Positions 28,987 to 38,707 of a stretch of DNA of 64,000 bases are shown here, piece by piece. Both the position numbers and the translations under genes were made by a program. How positions within the stretch are numbered: the stretch's first letter is position 1; the number at the start of each line of letters is the position of its first letter. Source of the stretch: Mucinivorans hirudinis (GTDB taxonomy: Bacteria; Bacteroidota; Bacteroidia; Bacteroidales; Rikenellaceae). Under the pieces are notes generated by a model. The model was given only the letters and a program-made list of their open reading frames with translations, was not told the DNA's origin and did not search any database. The stretch covers positions 2,450,798 to 2,514,797 of the forward strand of contig HG934468.1 of the NCBI GenBank assembly GCA_000723505.1, written 5' to 3'.

Positions 28987-29985
28987 ATGGACTTTTCAAA
29001 CTTACACGAGATTCTGCGGAATCTCTACACCGAGATGATGCCCTTGTGCGGAACAATGGCTGGCGTAGCGAAAGGTATTGCAGGACTTGGGGCATTGTTC
29101 TATGTAGCCTCACGTGTGTGGCAATCCTTGGCTCGTGCCGAACCTATTGATGTCTATCCGATGCTCCGACCATTTGCCATTGGACTATGTATAATGTTCT
29201 TCCCCTCCATTGTTTTGGGGACGATTAACGGTGTGATGTCGCCTGTTGTCAAGGGTACGCACCAAATGCTCGAAACACAGACGATGGATATGAACAAGTA
29301 CCGACAACAAAAGGATAAACTCGAATACGAGGCGATGCTTCGCAATCCCGAAACTGCTTATCTGGTCTCCAACGAGGAGTTCGACAAGCAGCTTGAGGAG
29401 TTGGGCTGGAGTCCGGGAGATATGATGACGATGACAGGGATGTATATCGAACGAGGTATGTATAATATGAAAAAATCAATGCGGGATTGGTTTCGGGAGC
29501 TGCTCGAACTGCTCTTTGCGGCAGCGGCACTCGTGATAGATACGATACGAACATTTTTTCTGATTGTCCTTGCCATTCTAGGACCCATCGCTTTTGCAAT
29601 TTCGGTCTGGGACGGTTTTCAGAGTACCCTCACGCAGTGGATTACACGCTATATCTCGGTCTATCTGTGGTTGCCCGTGTCGGATCTGTTCAGCTCCATA
29701 CTTGCCAAAATTCAAGTATTGATGCTCCAAAACGATATTTCGGAGTTGCAGAATAACCCCAACTTCTCGATTGAAGCGAGCAACGGTGTGTATCTGGTAT
29801 TTATGATTATCGGCATCATCGGCTACTTCACCATTCCTACCGTAGCAGGGTGGATTATCCAATCGGGTGGTGCAGGTAACTATGGCAAGAATGTCAACTC
29901 AACCGCTGGCAAAGCAGGCTCAATGGCGGGAGCCGGAGCAGGTGCGGCAGCAGGAAATATCTCAGGTAGATTATTAGGTAAATAA
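28987..29985 (+). CDS. traJ: Conjugative transposon protein TraJ
   Basis: A 332-residue membrane protein of the Bacteroidota conjugation system, considered VirB6-like. Several hydrophobic segments (about 22-45, 63-85, 170-215 and 265-290) flank an acidic central region with NPETAYLVSNEEFDKQLEELGW. The C-terminal tail is rich in glycine and alanine (AGSMAGAGAGAAAGNISG). It forms part of the inner-membrane channel. It is followed by traK, traL and traM in the standard order. Confidence 0.92.
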   Translation: MDFSNLHEILRNLYTEMMPLCGTMAGVAKGIAGLGALFYVASRVWQSLARAEPIDVYPMLRPFAIGLCIMFFPSIVLGTINGVMSPVVKGTHQMLETQTMDMNKYRQQKDKLEYEAMLRNPETAYLVSNEEFDKQLEELGWSPGDMMTMTGMYIERGMYNMKKSMRDWFRELLELLFAAAALVIDTIRTFFLIVLAILGPIAFAISVWDGFQSTLTQWITRYISVYLWLPVSDLFSSILAKIQVLMLQNDISELQNNPNFSIEASNGVYLVFMIIGIIGYFTIPTVAGWIIQSGGAGNYGKNVNSTAGKAGSMAGAGAGAAAGNISGRLLGK

Positions 29986-29998
29986 AAAGATTAAAACA

Positions 29999-30622
29999 AT
30001 GGAATTTAAGTCATTAAAAAACATCGAGAGCAGTTTCAAGCAGATACGCCTCTTCGCCATCATCTTCATCTGCTTGTGCGTAGGCATTTCGGGGTACTCC
30101 ATTTGGAGCTCCTACACCTTTGCCGAAGCACAACGCCAAAAGATTTACGTATTGGACGGTGGCAAATCGTTGATGCTCGCACTCTCGCAGGACTTGTCGC
30201 AAAACCGACCTGTCGAAGCACGAGAACACGTCAAGCGTTTTCACGAGCTATTTTTCACCCTCTCGCCAGATAAAAATGCGATTGAGAGCAACATCAAACG
30301 AGCACTGCTCTTGGCAGACAAAAGTGCATTTAACTACTACACAGACTTTGCTGAAAAGGGATATTACAACCGCATTATTGCCGGCAACATCAATCAGGTG
30401 GTGCAGGTGGATAGTGTAGCGTGCAATTTTGATAATTATCCTTACAAGGTCAACACCTATGCCCGTCAGATGATTATCCGAGAGAGCAACGTCACCGAGC
30501 GTAGTCTGGTTACAAAATGTAACCTATTGAACTCAGTCCGCTCAGACAACAACCCTCACGGCTTTATCATCGAAGCTTTTGAGGTGATCGAGAATAAGGA
30601 CATCAAAACGCAAAAGCGATGA
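29999..30622 (+). CDS. traK: Conjugative transposon protein TraK
   Basis: A 207-residue protein starting MEFKSLKNIESSFKQIRLFAI, with a single membrane helix at about 19-38 and a periplasmic domain. TraK is regarded as the VirB8-like assembly factor of these systems. Conserved stretches are VLDGGKSLMLALSQD, EHVKRFHELFFTLSPD and YYNRIIAGNINQVVQVDSV. The stop overlaps the traL start by four bases. Confidence 0.93.
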   Translation: MEFKSLKNIESSFKQIRLFAIIFICLCVGISGYSIWSSYTFAEAQRQKIYVLDGGKSLMLALSQDLSQNRPVEAREHVKRFHELFFTLSPDKNAIESNIKRALLLADKSAFNYYTDFAEKGYYNRIIAGNINQVVQVDSVACNFDNYPYKVNTYARQMIIRESNVTERSLVTKCNLLNSVRSDNNPHGFIIEAFEVIENKDIKTQKR

Positions 30623-30897
30623 TACGCCGATTAGTAATCAAAATACAGGATTGGACAGAAGATAAACTTCGCCACCTGTGCGGACGGATAACCCCCGAAA
30701 AGCGGCTGGCTGTCATCCTTGTGATGTTTGCCGTGTTCGGAATCACCTCGCTCTACATCTTCGTTTCAGCAATCTATCAGATAGGCAAAAACGAGGGGCA
30801 GCGTATCGAAATCGAACACATAGAGGGGCTGAAACTACAACAAAAAGATAGTATTAACCAATTAAAATTTTACGACAATGGACGAAAACAAGATTGA
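30619..30897 (+). CDS. traL: Conjugative transposon protein TraL (DUF3989)
   Basis: A 92-residue protein with one membrane helix (LAVILVMFAVFGITSLYIFV, residues about 30-49), found between TraK and TraM in CTnDOT-type elements. Its ATG overlaps the traK stop, and its end overlaps the traM start by 20 bases. Its exact role in the channel is unknown. Confidence 0.88.
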   Translation: MIRRLVIKIQDWTEDKLRHLCGRITPEKRLAVILVMFAVFGITSLYIFVSAIYQIGKNEGQRIEIEHIEGLKLQQKDSINQLKFYDNGRKQD

Positions 30898-32002
30898 AAC
30901 AAAGGCTCGCAGTGAGCCCGACAAACCCCGTAAGGAGCTGACCGAAGCGGAGCGTCAGAAACGCAAGAAGCTATTTATCTATCCGCTAATGGTGGCACTA
31001 TTCGTAGGGGCGATGTGGCTGATTTTTGCACCCTCAGACGAGGATAAGGCGAAAGAGCAGGAGCAGGCAGGTTACAACACCGAAGTTCCATCACCCACCA
31101 ATAAGCAGATGGTTGGCGATAAACAATCCGCTTACGAGCAGGAGCTTATGGAACGCAAACAGGAGGAGCGTCGCTCTCAGATGCAGGATTTAGCTTCTAT
31201 GTTTGGCAGCGATGATGAGTACGAAGAGGATTATTCCGAACCCTACACCGAGCCGCAGCGAAGCTATGGCAGTGGTGGCGGAAGCTCCCGACCTCGTGAA
31301 ACCATCTACGCCTCGGCAAATGCCTATCAGGACATCAACCGCACCTTGGGTAATTTCTACGAAACACCCAAAGAAGACCCCGAAAAGGAGGAGATGCGGT
31401 TGAAGTTGGAGGAGCTGAATGCACGATTGGAGCAGGCAGAGTCGCCACGCAACGCAATGGACGAGCAACTTGCCCTTATGGAAAAATCTTACGAATTGGC
31501 TGCTAAGTATCTGCCGTCAGGTCAAAGCGGAGCAACGCCACCGACACAGCCCACTGTTTCGGTAACTGAAACCGCCAAACCCGTAGAAGCTTACAAAAAC
31601 GGCAAGGCTCAAATGACCCCTATCGGTCAAGTTCAGCAGCGGATTGTGTCGGGACTTTCTCAACCTGTTAGCGACTCTGAATTCATAGCCGACTACTCAC
31701 AGGAGCGAAATATGGGTTTCCACACGGCAGTCGGCACGGAGGGTAAGTCGGAGAAGAACACCATCAAGGCGTGCATCCACGATAACCAAACCATCACAGA
31801 TGGTCAAGCGGTCAGAATGCGGCTACTCGAACCGATGAGGGCAGGCGAAACTATTGTCCCACGCAATGCACTCGTTACCGGTATGGCGAAGATTCAAGGC
31901 GAACGGCTCGGCATCTCAATCACCTCACTCGAATACGAGGGTTTGATTATCCCTGTAACGCTGACGGTTATCGACTCCGACGGACAAGAGCTGCGCTCGT
32001 AA
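30878..32002 (+). pseudogene. traM: Conjugative transposon protein TraM, 5' exon
   Basis: Starts MDENKIETKARSEPDKPRKELTEAERQKRKK, with a membrane helix at about residues 30-48 and a proline/glutamate-rich linker. The C-terminal domain (VRMRLLEPMRAGETIVPRNALVTGMAKIQGERLGISITSLEYEG) is VirB10-like. The frame ends after DSDGQELRS because a group II intron starts here. The missing end, GIFIPSSMEMSAIKEVAANMGAGLGSS, is at about 35776-35884. Precise splicing would be needed to make TraM, and its downstream exon is itself cut short. Confidence 0.88.
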
Positions 32003-32554
32003 GGGTGTGTAATAAATATCTCTTTGGCAAGAGATTAGGTTAGTGTTCGAAAAACCTATCATCAACTGACTTATCTGTTCAAGGAAACGCGACAGGGAGT
32101 GTAGCATGTCAGGAAAGCCATAAGTCAACTAATTGCCAAGTTGCGACTGAATGGCAAGATGAAACGATGAATATGAGGATAAAATCTGGATTGATTGAAC
32201 GATAGTCTGAGCGGTTAGACCGTAAGCTAAAACGTAAGGCAGTTAATATTGACTGAAAGAATTTAGACAATAACGTTTAATCGTGATACTCTACCTTACC
32301 CTCTTGGAGGTTAGAGCAATGGAACTTATCACGACGCAATTGCAATAAGCATAAAAGGACGAAAGTCGTATCCGACAATTCATCAAGCTAAGTTATTACA
32401 CAACTAAACGAGGATTACCTAAACTGGAATGCCTAAGGGCTATGAGGTGAAGCCTCTGAATATCCAGCATGGTAACGGAGCTCTCGTAGTAGTCTGAGCG
32501 AGGGAAAGCCTCGTACATGGCGAAGGGGAGCAGTTAATATCTTTAATACAATTA

Positions 32555-33746
32555 ATGAAAAATGTGAGAGACATTATGAGAAATTCGGAGAAAGTATTAA
32601 ACAGTCTAATGGGACATAGCGATAATTCGGCTTATAAGTACAACCGTCTTTACCGTATCATGTTCAACGAAGAGATGTATTATGTTGCTTATCAGAACAT
32701 ATATGCAAATCAAGGGAATATGACTAAAGGGTTAGATGGAAGGACTGCTGACCAAATGAGTTTGTCTCGAATCGAAAATCTAATTGATACGCTCAAAAAT
32801 GAGACGTACCAACCACACCCTTCAAAGAGGGTTTATATTCCAAAGAAAAACGGCAAAAAACGCCCACTTGGAATACCCTCTTTTGAAGACAAATTAGTGC
32901 AGGAAGTCATAAGAATGGTATTGGAAGCCATATATGAAGGATACTTTGAATATTCTTCTCATGGGTTTAGACCAAAAAGAAGTTGTCATACTGCATTGTC
33001 AAACATTCAAAACACATTCAGTGGTGTAAAATGGTTTATCGAAGGAGATATAAAAGGCTTCTTCGACAATATAAATCATCAAATATTGATAAATATACTG
33101 AAAGAAAGGGTTGATGATGAACGGTTTATAAATCTCATCAGAAAGTTCTTGAATGCGGGGTACGTCGAAGACTGGACATTTCATAGAACGTATAGTGGAA
33201 CACCTCAAGGAGGTATCATTAGCCCAATATTGGCTAATATCTACCTTGACAAGTTCGACAAATACATGAAAGAGTATATCCAAAACTTCGATTGTGGAAA
33301 GAAAAGGAGATTAGATACGAGAAGCGGCACATTAACAGTGCGAAAAGGTCGGCTGTCTACAAAGCTTAAAATCGAAAAAGATCCGAATGTAAGAAAGCAA
33401 TTAGCCTCTTCCATTCGAGAAATTGAGAAAGAAAGAACAAAAATTCCACATGGTAACGAAATGGATGATAGGTACAGACGATTAAAATACGTCAGATATG
33501 CTGATGACTTTCTAATTGGAATTACGGGTAGTAAAGCAGATTGTATCCAACTCAAAAAGGATATTTCTCAATATATGGAGAATTGTCTGAAATTGGAATT
33601 GTCCGCAGAAAAAACTCTGATAACCAATGCGAAAGAACCGGCAAAATTTCTGGGATACGACATCTTTGTGCGTAAATCATACGATACCAAAAGAGATAAG
33701 AATGGAATACTAAAGCGTGCGTTCAATGGTAAAGTCGTACTGTATA
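32555..33746 (+). pseudogene. Group II intron reverse transcriptase/maturase, 5' part
   Basis: The first 397 codons encode the reverse transcriptase domains: KKNGKKRPLGIPSFEDKLVQEVIRMVLE, GFRPKRSCHTAL, EGDIKGFFDNINH, GTPQGGIISPILANIYLD and the catalytic YADD in VRYADDFLIGI, then FLGYDIFV. At 33747 the sequence enters an IS5 element, and the frame ends in IS DNA at 33784. The rest of the protein is at 35026-35661. Confidence 0.9.
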
Positions 33747-35025
33747 GGTGGGTTCTAAAAATTAGTATTTTTGGGTTGATTTAAGAGCAAGAACTCGTTA
33801 TGCTCTCTCGCAAGCGATTTTTTCTTTTGCGGGTACAATCAATTAGACTCTATTTCGACTGTCAGTTCTACATTTCAGCTTGATTATTAGTTTTTTATCG
33901 GTAATAGATTCAGTCGTACAACCTGTTCGTATCTAAACAGATTGTAGGTGAGGTTCATAAGACCAAGTATCCCAGTGGCTCGCACTATACCAACGCACTC
34001 CACCTTGATACCGTGCATCGACTGCTCCATAAACCCAAAAACGTGCTCCACACGAGAGCGAACACTTGACTTCTCGCGATTGCTCGCCTTCTGCTCGTTG
34101 GTCAAAGGATGATTCCTATAACCCCTCTCGCACACCTGATTTATCATCTTCGCATTCTCAATGACATCATCCTGATTAGCACCAGTATAAGCACTGTCTC
34201 CATATAGAGGTTGCCCCTTGTCGTTATCATCTAGTAAATCCTCTAACGGCTGTGAATCGTGCACCGAAGCATCAGTAACTTTATAACAATCAATAAACTT
34301 GCTCTTAGCATCCACCTTTGTGTGATTCTTATAGCCATAGTAATTCTGCCCACCTTTCTGTGTCCATCTTGCATCAATGTCTTTGTGCCTCTTCTTGTGG
34401 GGTTTATTATTCCATAATGCAGCACCATCGCCATCTTTTATCTGCTTGTTCTCCTCACGGGTATTGCGTTGAATAGGAGCAGTTGCGAATGTAGCATCAA
34501 CCATCTTTCCCTCATTGAGAATCAAACCTTTCGCATTGAGTACATCGCGAAAAAGAACGAAGGTCTTTTCTATGGTTTGGTTGTTGGTCAATTTCTCGCG
34601 AAAAGACCAAACCGTCTTCTCATCGGGAACTTTATCACCCGAAGATAACCCTAAAAACGCCTTAAAACTTGCTCTGTCAATGATTTGGTACTCTACCTGA
34701 CCATCAGATAATCCGAAGTAGCGTTGAAGTATCAAAATCTTGAATAGCATTACGACATCGTATGGTTTTGCACCCGCGTTGTTCTTCTTCTCTTTGGTCA
34801 AAATGGAATCCTCCAATAACTCGCGAAATATCTCAAAATCTAATACTTCACTTAATCGTTCAAGAGCATTACCCTTGTTAGATAACTGCTCTAATGCTTG
34901 CTCGTGGTCAAATAAACCAGCGATGCCTGTAGACTTGTATTGTATCTTGCGCATATTCCCTTATTTATACTACAAAGATACACATAATTATTTGAATTAC
35001 AAAGAATTAAATTTTAGAAGTCCCC
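33747..35025 (-). mobile_element. IS5-family element in the maturase gene
   Basis: A 1279-bp element with 14-base imperfect inverted ends, GGTGGGTTCTAAAA and (reverse complement) GGGGACTTCTAAAA. The four bases TATA occur on both sides (33743-33746 and 35026-35029). Joining across one copy restores the maturase frame (VVLYITTDTIRQK). Confidence 0.88.
33887..34954 (-). CDS. IS5-family transposase
   Basis: A 355-residue DDE transposase. The N-terminal DUF772-type domain is seen in AKPYDVVMLFKILILQRYFGLSDGQVEYQI. Catalytic stretches are GKMVDATFATAPIQRNTREEN, PLYGDSAYTGA and VRSRVEHVFGFMEQSMHG. The gene appears intact and its ends resemble those of the 86-bp MITE at 10837, which it or a relative may have moved. 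Confidence 0.93.
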   Translation of the reverse strand: MRKIQYKSTGIAGLFDHEQALEQLSNKGNALERLSEVLDFEIFRELLEDSILTKEKKNNAGAKPYDVVMLFKILILQRYFGLSDGQVEYQIIDRASFKAFLGLSSGDKVPDEKTVWSFREKLTNNQTIEKTFVLFRDVLNAKGLILNEGKMVDATFATAPIQRNTREENKQIKDGDGAALWNNKPHKKRHKDIDARWTQKGGQNYYGYKNHTKVDAKSKFIDCYKVTDASVHDSQPLEDLLDDNDKGQPLYGDSAYTGANQDDVIENAKMINQVCERGYRNHPLTNEQKASNREKSSVRSRVEHVFGFMEQSMHGIKVECVGIVRATGILGLMNLTYNLFRYEQVVRLNLLPIKN

Positions 35026-35661
35026 TATATCACTACAGATACTATTAGGCAGAAATTAGAAAGCTATGATGCGATACAATACACCTACCCGAAAGGGAAG
35101 GAAGCATGGGAGTCAAAAGCAAGAAAATTTCTCATAAACTATAGTCTACTGGATATACTGGACAAATACAACGCAGAAATCAGAGGGTTCTACAATTACT
35201 ACTCTTTAGCAAACAATAGTGGATACATAAATTCTTTCTACCACATTATGGAGTACAGTATGTATAAAACTTTCTCCGGTAAACTTGAAAGCTCTGTCAG
35301 TAAGGTAATAAACAAGTTCAAAATAAATAAAGAGTTTGCAATACCATATAATGATGAAAAAGGAGTAACTAAATATCGGAAATTCTATAATGAAGGATTC
35401 AAACGCAAGAAAAAGTGTCCAAAAATCCTTTACAGTGATTTACTGCCAAGCAGATACATTCAAAAGGAGCCCAGTCTAATAAAAAGACTGCAAACCCGCA
35501 AATGTGAACTCTGCGGAGCAAATGGTGAAGTCGTTATGTTCCAAGTCAAAAACATCAAGAAATTGAAAGGTGAAAAAGACTGGGAACGTTTAATGATGAA
35601 AAAGAACCGTAAAACTCTGGTAGTATGCGAGCACTGTAACAAGAGGGTACATGACAATTAG
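35026..35661 (+). pseudogene. Group II intron maturase, 3' part
   Basis: About 211 codons continuing the maturase: domain X with KARKFLINYSLLDILDKYNAEIRGFYNYYSLANN, then a C-terminal HNH-like zinc region, CELCGANGEVVMFQVKNI and LVVCEHCNKRVHDN. An ATG-initiated frame exists from 35248, but it is only a fragment. With the IS5 element in place no full maturase can be made from this copy. Confidence 0.85.
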
Positions 35662-35679
35662 GCTGATGATATTAATGGA

Positions 35680-35765
35680 GAGCCGTATACGTGGAGACAT
35701 GTACGTACGGTTCGGGGGCGAGTATCCGCAATCCTACCACAGAAATGTGGTGACTGGCAGCGGAT
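35680..35765 (+). ncRNA. Group II intron domains V and VI
   Basis: GAGCCGTATACG with its partner CGTACGGTTCGGGGG (35680 to about 35722) is a classic domain V. Next, ATCCGC (35724-35729) pairs with GCGGAT (35760-35765) to give domain VI with an internal bulged region for the branch adenosine. These lie shortly before TraM coding resumes. Confidence 0.85.
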
Positions 35766-35775
35766 GCTTAGCCTA

Positions 35776-35884
35776 CGGCATCTTTATCCCCAGCTCGATG
35801 GAGATGAGTGCCATTAAAGAAGTTGCCGCCAATATGGGTGCAGGATTGGGCAGCTCCATCAACATTTTAAAATTTTTGTTTTAG
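35776..35884 (+). pseudogene. traM: TraM 3' exon, truncated
   Basis: Codons for GIFIPSSMEMSAIKEVAANMGAGLGSSINI match the C-terminal VirB10-like region of TraM; the frame then drifts into LKFLF and a stop. Intact TraM proteins continue for some tens of residues. The break near 35866 coincides with a switch to AT-rich DNA, suggesting a deletion or insertion that also removed traN, traO and traP. Confidence 0.75.
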
Positions 35885-36108
35885 ATTTGTTAAATTTAAA
35901 TAATCTTGAACAATTATTTATCGAGACTTCGTAACCTAATGTGGATTTGTAGAATAAAGCTATAATTCAGGAGCAATTGCAAGTTGAATTAAGCATTAAT
36001 TAATCATCTCTTACGCCTCTTGGTTGGTAGTGCTCCGCACACCACTTTCAAAAGAGCGAATACTGCAAGATGGAATTTATTTAGTACTAAGATGCATTAA
36101 CTCAGAGG

Positions 36109-36552
36109 TTATTTGCATGGTATTGGGTGTGCTAATAATGCAATAATTGCCAATGCAATTAGCAATGCCTGAATAGTGAACAATATCCATGTTAAGCAAC
36201 CTAAAAACTGAGTGCAGATTCGTAATCTATCTATTTCGTAAGTTTTAGGGTTCTTCCATTTAAGTTTCGTCATTTTAGTCGTGATATTAAAATCAGCCAA
36301 TCTAGAGATTATTGAGCCCAATCCAAATAATGAAGAGAGACAAATTAGAGTTATAAGAGTTTTTTGTAGATTATTACACATTGATGATTTCAATACAGAG
36401 TTATCATTTAGCAACGAACCAAGTATAAAAATATCTAATGTAAATAGCAGATTAATAGAGAATGATAAAAGATCTTGTGATTTATTTTGCCATCTAATAA
36501 ATCTTTCTCTTTTTAATCCATTTTCAGTATCATTCCCTTGGTTATTATTCAT
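36109..36552 (-). CDS. Small multi-pass membrane protein, unknown
   Basis: A 147-residue AT-rich gene encoding about four hydrophobic segments (residues about 29-47, 62-82, 112-125 and 127-142) with a basic N-terminal region ERFIRWQNKSQDL. The size and layout recall SLATT-type membrane effectors, but I see no diagnostic motif. A -7 box, TATCTTTG on the minus strand, lies at 36591-36598. It stands alone, against the tra genes, in DNA that replaces traN-traP, and is probably acquired cargo. Confidence 0.55.
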   Translation of the reverse strand: MNNNQGNDTENGLKRERFIRWQNKSQDLLSFSINLLFTLDIFILGSLLNDNSVLKSSMCNNLQKTLITLICLSSLFGLGSIISRLADFNITTKMTKLKWKNPKTYEIDRLRICTQFLGCLTWILFTIQALLIALAIIALLAHPIPCK

Positions 36553-37061
36553 GGTTTTATGTATTTAGATGCAACAGTAGTACGATATAGCAAAGATAAA
36601 AAATAAAATCGACATTTTCAGAGCCACCAAAGAAAAAACATAAGAAATAGGTTTGGTGACTTTATAAGTTATTATAAAACAGGCTAACGCACTGAAAATG
36701 TAATAGAAATAAATATCATCTGTCATCCCACATCGGGATGCGAGGTGATAGATTAGTTAAGAATTAAGAATTTTGAGTTTAGCGGTAGAGACAGGGTATG
36801 GGTGGGTAGAGCTCGATAATATACAGATGACTATCAGTAAAAAATTAACGTGCCAGCCTTAAAACACGACTAAGATGAAAAAGATTATGAAATTCTCATA
36901 ATCTCATTTTGGGCATACCAACAGGGATGAGTACCTGCCCATTGTGCGCCCTCAGACCGTCGCCGCCCCACGCGGCGGGCTGCCCGATTTTCGCAGAAAA
37001 TCGGCTTAGCAACTAATACAGTAAATTACCGATATTAAACTAATTATAAAAATATACACAG
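36553..37061. other. Spacer with several hairpins, remnant of tra region
   Basis: About 500 bases without a convincing gene. Hairpins occur at 36724-36740 (CATCCC/GGGATG) and 36984-37004 (CCGATTTTC-GCA-GAAAATCGG), with a GC-rich stretch between 36955 and 36980. The last hairpin lies 58 bases before the small lipoprotein gene and may end readthrough or shape the leader. Confidence 0.45.
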
Positions 37062-37238
37062 ATGAAATTGGGCTTTTTAACCCTCCTACTGGCGAGCGCA
37101 ACGTTTGTCGGTTGCACCAAACTGCACGAAGAGGTCGTCGAAGAGCACCTGCACCGACCTAACCACGATGTGGATATATCTATTAATCCTCCGTGGAATT
37201 CAATTCCACAATCACCTGAAAGCCAGATAGGCAAATAA
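37062..37238 (+). CDS. Small lipoprotein of the conjugation region
   Basis: A 58-residue peptide with a clear lipoprotein signal: MKLGFLTLLLASATFVGC, cysteine at residue 18. The short mature part is histidine- and glutamate-rich (KLHEEVVEEHLHRPNHD). It starts upstream of the traQ-like gene with a 21-base gap, so the two are probably cotranscribed. It may be an entry-exclusion or channel accessory factor, but no family was recognised. Confidence 0.65.
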   Translation: MKLGFLTLLLASATFVGCTKLHEEVVEEHLHRPNHDVDISINPPWNSIPQSPESQIGK

Positions 37239-37259
37239 CACTTAAAAAACAGTAAAAAG

Positions 37260-37691
37260 ATGAAAATAACAATAATTATTTTGATAGCCACTTGTGTTTG
37301 TGGCACTCTCTTTTCGCTCACCTCGTGCAGCGACAAACTCGACATTCAGCAGATGTATGACTTCTCGCTCTCCACGATGCCTGTGCAGAAACGTATCGTC
37401 AAAGGAGAAACAGCCGAAATCCGCTGTCAGCTCCACAAGTCGGGCAACTATGCCGATGCACAATTCTACATCGGCTACTTCCAACCCGACGGCAAAGGCG
37501 AACTCCGCAACGATGAGGGACAGGTCTTCGCTCCCAACGACATCTACAAGCTGAACAAAGAGACCTTTCGGCTCTACTACACCTCCCACTGCACCGACCA
37601 ACAACAGATAGACATCTACATTTGGGATAACTTCGGGCAGCGATATGACCTCTCTATTTCGTTTCAGAATGATTCAGATAAAGAGGAGTAA
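37260..37691 (+). CDS. traQ: TraQ-like protein (DUF3872)
   Basis: A 143-residue exported protein with a lipoprotein-like signal (LFSLTSCSDKLD, cysteine near residue 23). The body IQQMYDFSLSTMPVQKRIVKGETAEIRCQL...YIGYFQPDGKGEL...RLYYTSHCTDQQQIDIYIWDNFGQ fits the DUF3872/TraQ family of CTnDOT-type elements. It usually follows traP. Here it follows a truncated traM and foreign DNA, so it is likely a survivor of a deletion. Confidence 0.85.
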   Translation: MKITIIILIATCVCGTLFSLTSCSDKLDIQQMYDFSLSTMPVQKRIVKGETAEIRCQLHKSGNYADAQFYIGYFQPDGKGELRNDEGQVFAPNDIYKLNKETFRLYYTSHCTDQQQIDIYIWDNFGQRYDLSISFQNDSDKEE

Positions 37692-37862
37692 CCATTTTGC
37701 AATGAACAAAAAAATATTCTTGTACTATTACACTTCGGCATACATCAACCAGCACACCATTGGTATACCTAAAAGATACTTGCCAATAATTGGTTAAACA
37801 GACTTTATCTTTCAATACTGATAGTAGCGAGGATAAAGGTGTTGAATTTACTTTAGGTTCTA

Positions 37863-37914
37863 CAGAAAAAGTCTGAAAAATATTTGGCATTCAGACTTTT
37901 CTGTATTATCTTTG
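37863..37914 (+). promoter_or_regulatory. Terminator followed by promoter of the unknown operon
   Basis: A hairpin with arms CAGAAAAAGTCTGAA and TTCAGACTTTTCTG (37863-37903) runs directly into the -7 box TATCTTTG at 37907-37914. This isolates the next three genes from the tra operon and gives them their own promoter, 46 bases before the first ATG. Confidence 0.7.
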
Positions 37915-37959
37915 TACAACGGGGTATTATCTGCTTTGACATAATGATTAAACTAAGAT

Positions 37960-38697
37960 ATGATAGATTATAGATTAAAATACCAAGCATCAATCTTTCT
38001 GAATGCTTTGGATATGGGAGCAACACCCAAAAATATATCAGATATGATAACTATTTTTTCTGATAAAGGATTTATTCCAAATATCTTCCAAGAGATAAAT
38101 AGCCAAAATCCTCAGCCACAGAATAGATTTTGCTTGCAATCTCCTAATAATGAATGGAGAATTAATATTGCAACAACAAGAATAGATGTAGAGAAAAATC
38201 CTACTGATCTGAAAGGCTCTAATCTAGGGTCTGAATCTGATTTTTGTCGAGAAGCAGCAGACTTCTTTTGTAGAATTATTAAAAGATTTCCACGCAAAGC
38301 AAATAGATTAGCTTTTGTTTCTCGTTTTCTTTTAAATGAAATACCTGCTGCTGAATTAAATGACACTTATAATAAGTTATTTAATAGTCCTGTCCTGTAT
38401 AAAGAGAATATTCCGTTTGAATGGAATTGGAGGATTGTATCTCATATAGAAAAGAACATAACAGATGACAAATCAGAGTTATTCAATTATGTGACATCAA
38501 TTAATAGGATAAATGGCGAGGTGAGAAATGGAAACTCTATTTCAAATATAGATAGATTAGATTTATCATTGGATATTAACTCTATTCCTGCAAGAATTGA
38601 TGATCGATTTGGATGTGATGAAATAGAATGCTTTCTTAAATCCGTTACAACTTGGCATGAAGAATTAAAGAATGATATTTTTACGTTTATAAAATAG
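37960..38697 (+). CDS. Unknown protein, first gene of AT-rich three-gene operon
   Basis: A 245-residue soluble protein without signal or membrane segments. It begins MIDYRLKYQASIFLNALDMGATPKNISDMITIF and has a block WRINIATTRIDVEKNPTD followed by a helical region with FCREAADFFCRIIKRFPRKANRLAFV. The layout faintly recalls TIGR04255-type proteins, but I cannot confirm this. Base composition is much more AT-rich than the tra genes, a sign of recent acquisition. It is the first of three genes with a shared promoter. Confidence 0.6.
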   Translation: MIDYRLKYQASIFLNALDMGATPKNISDMITIFSDKGFIPNIFQEINSQNPQPQNRFCLQSPNNEWRINIATTRIDVEKNPTDLKGSNLGSESDFCREAADFFCRIIKRFPRKANRLAFVSRFLLNEIPAAELNDTYNKLFNSPVLYKENIPFEWNWRIVSHIEKNITDDKSELFNYVTSINRINGEVRNGNSISNIDRLDLSLDINSIPARIDDRFGCDEIECFLKSVTTWHEELKNDIFTFIK

Positions 38698-38707
38698 TTT
38701 GAGCTGT

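Larger units (their letters stand above)
32004..35775 (+). mobile_element. Group II intron inside traM, interrupted by an IS5 element
   Basis: The 5' end probably lies at the GTGTG at 32005-32009, the group II start consensus. A structured RNA of about 550 bases precedes the maturase gene at 32555, and domains V and VI are at 35680-35765. TraM coding resumes at about 35776. I cannot fix the splice sites exactly, because the apparent 5' exon reads into a TAA just before the consensus. An IS5-family element (33747-35025) splits the maturase. Confidence 0.82.

Noticed and set aside
37702-37797. 31-codon frame after traQ (MNKKIFLYYYTSAYINQ...)
   Set aside because: It may be the start of a lost downstream tra gene, but it ends quickly and has no support beyond position.
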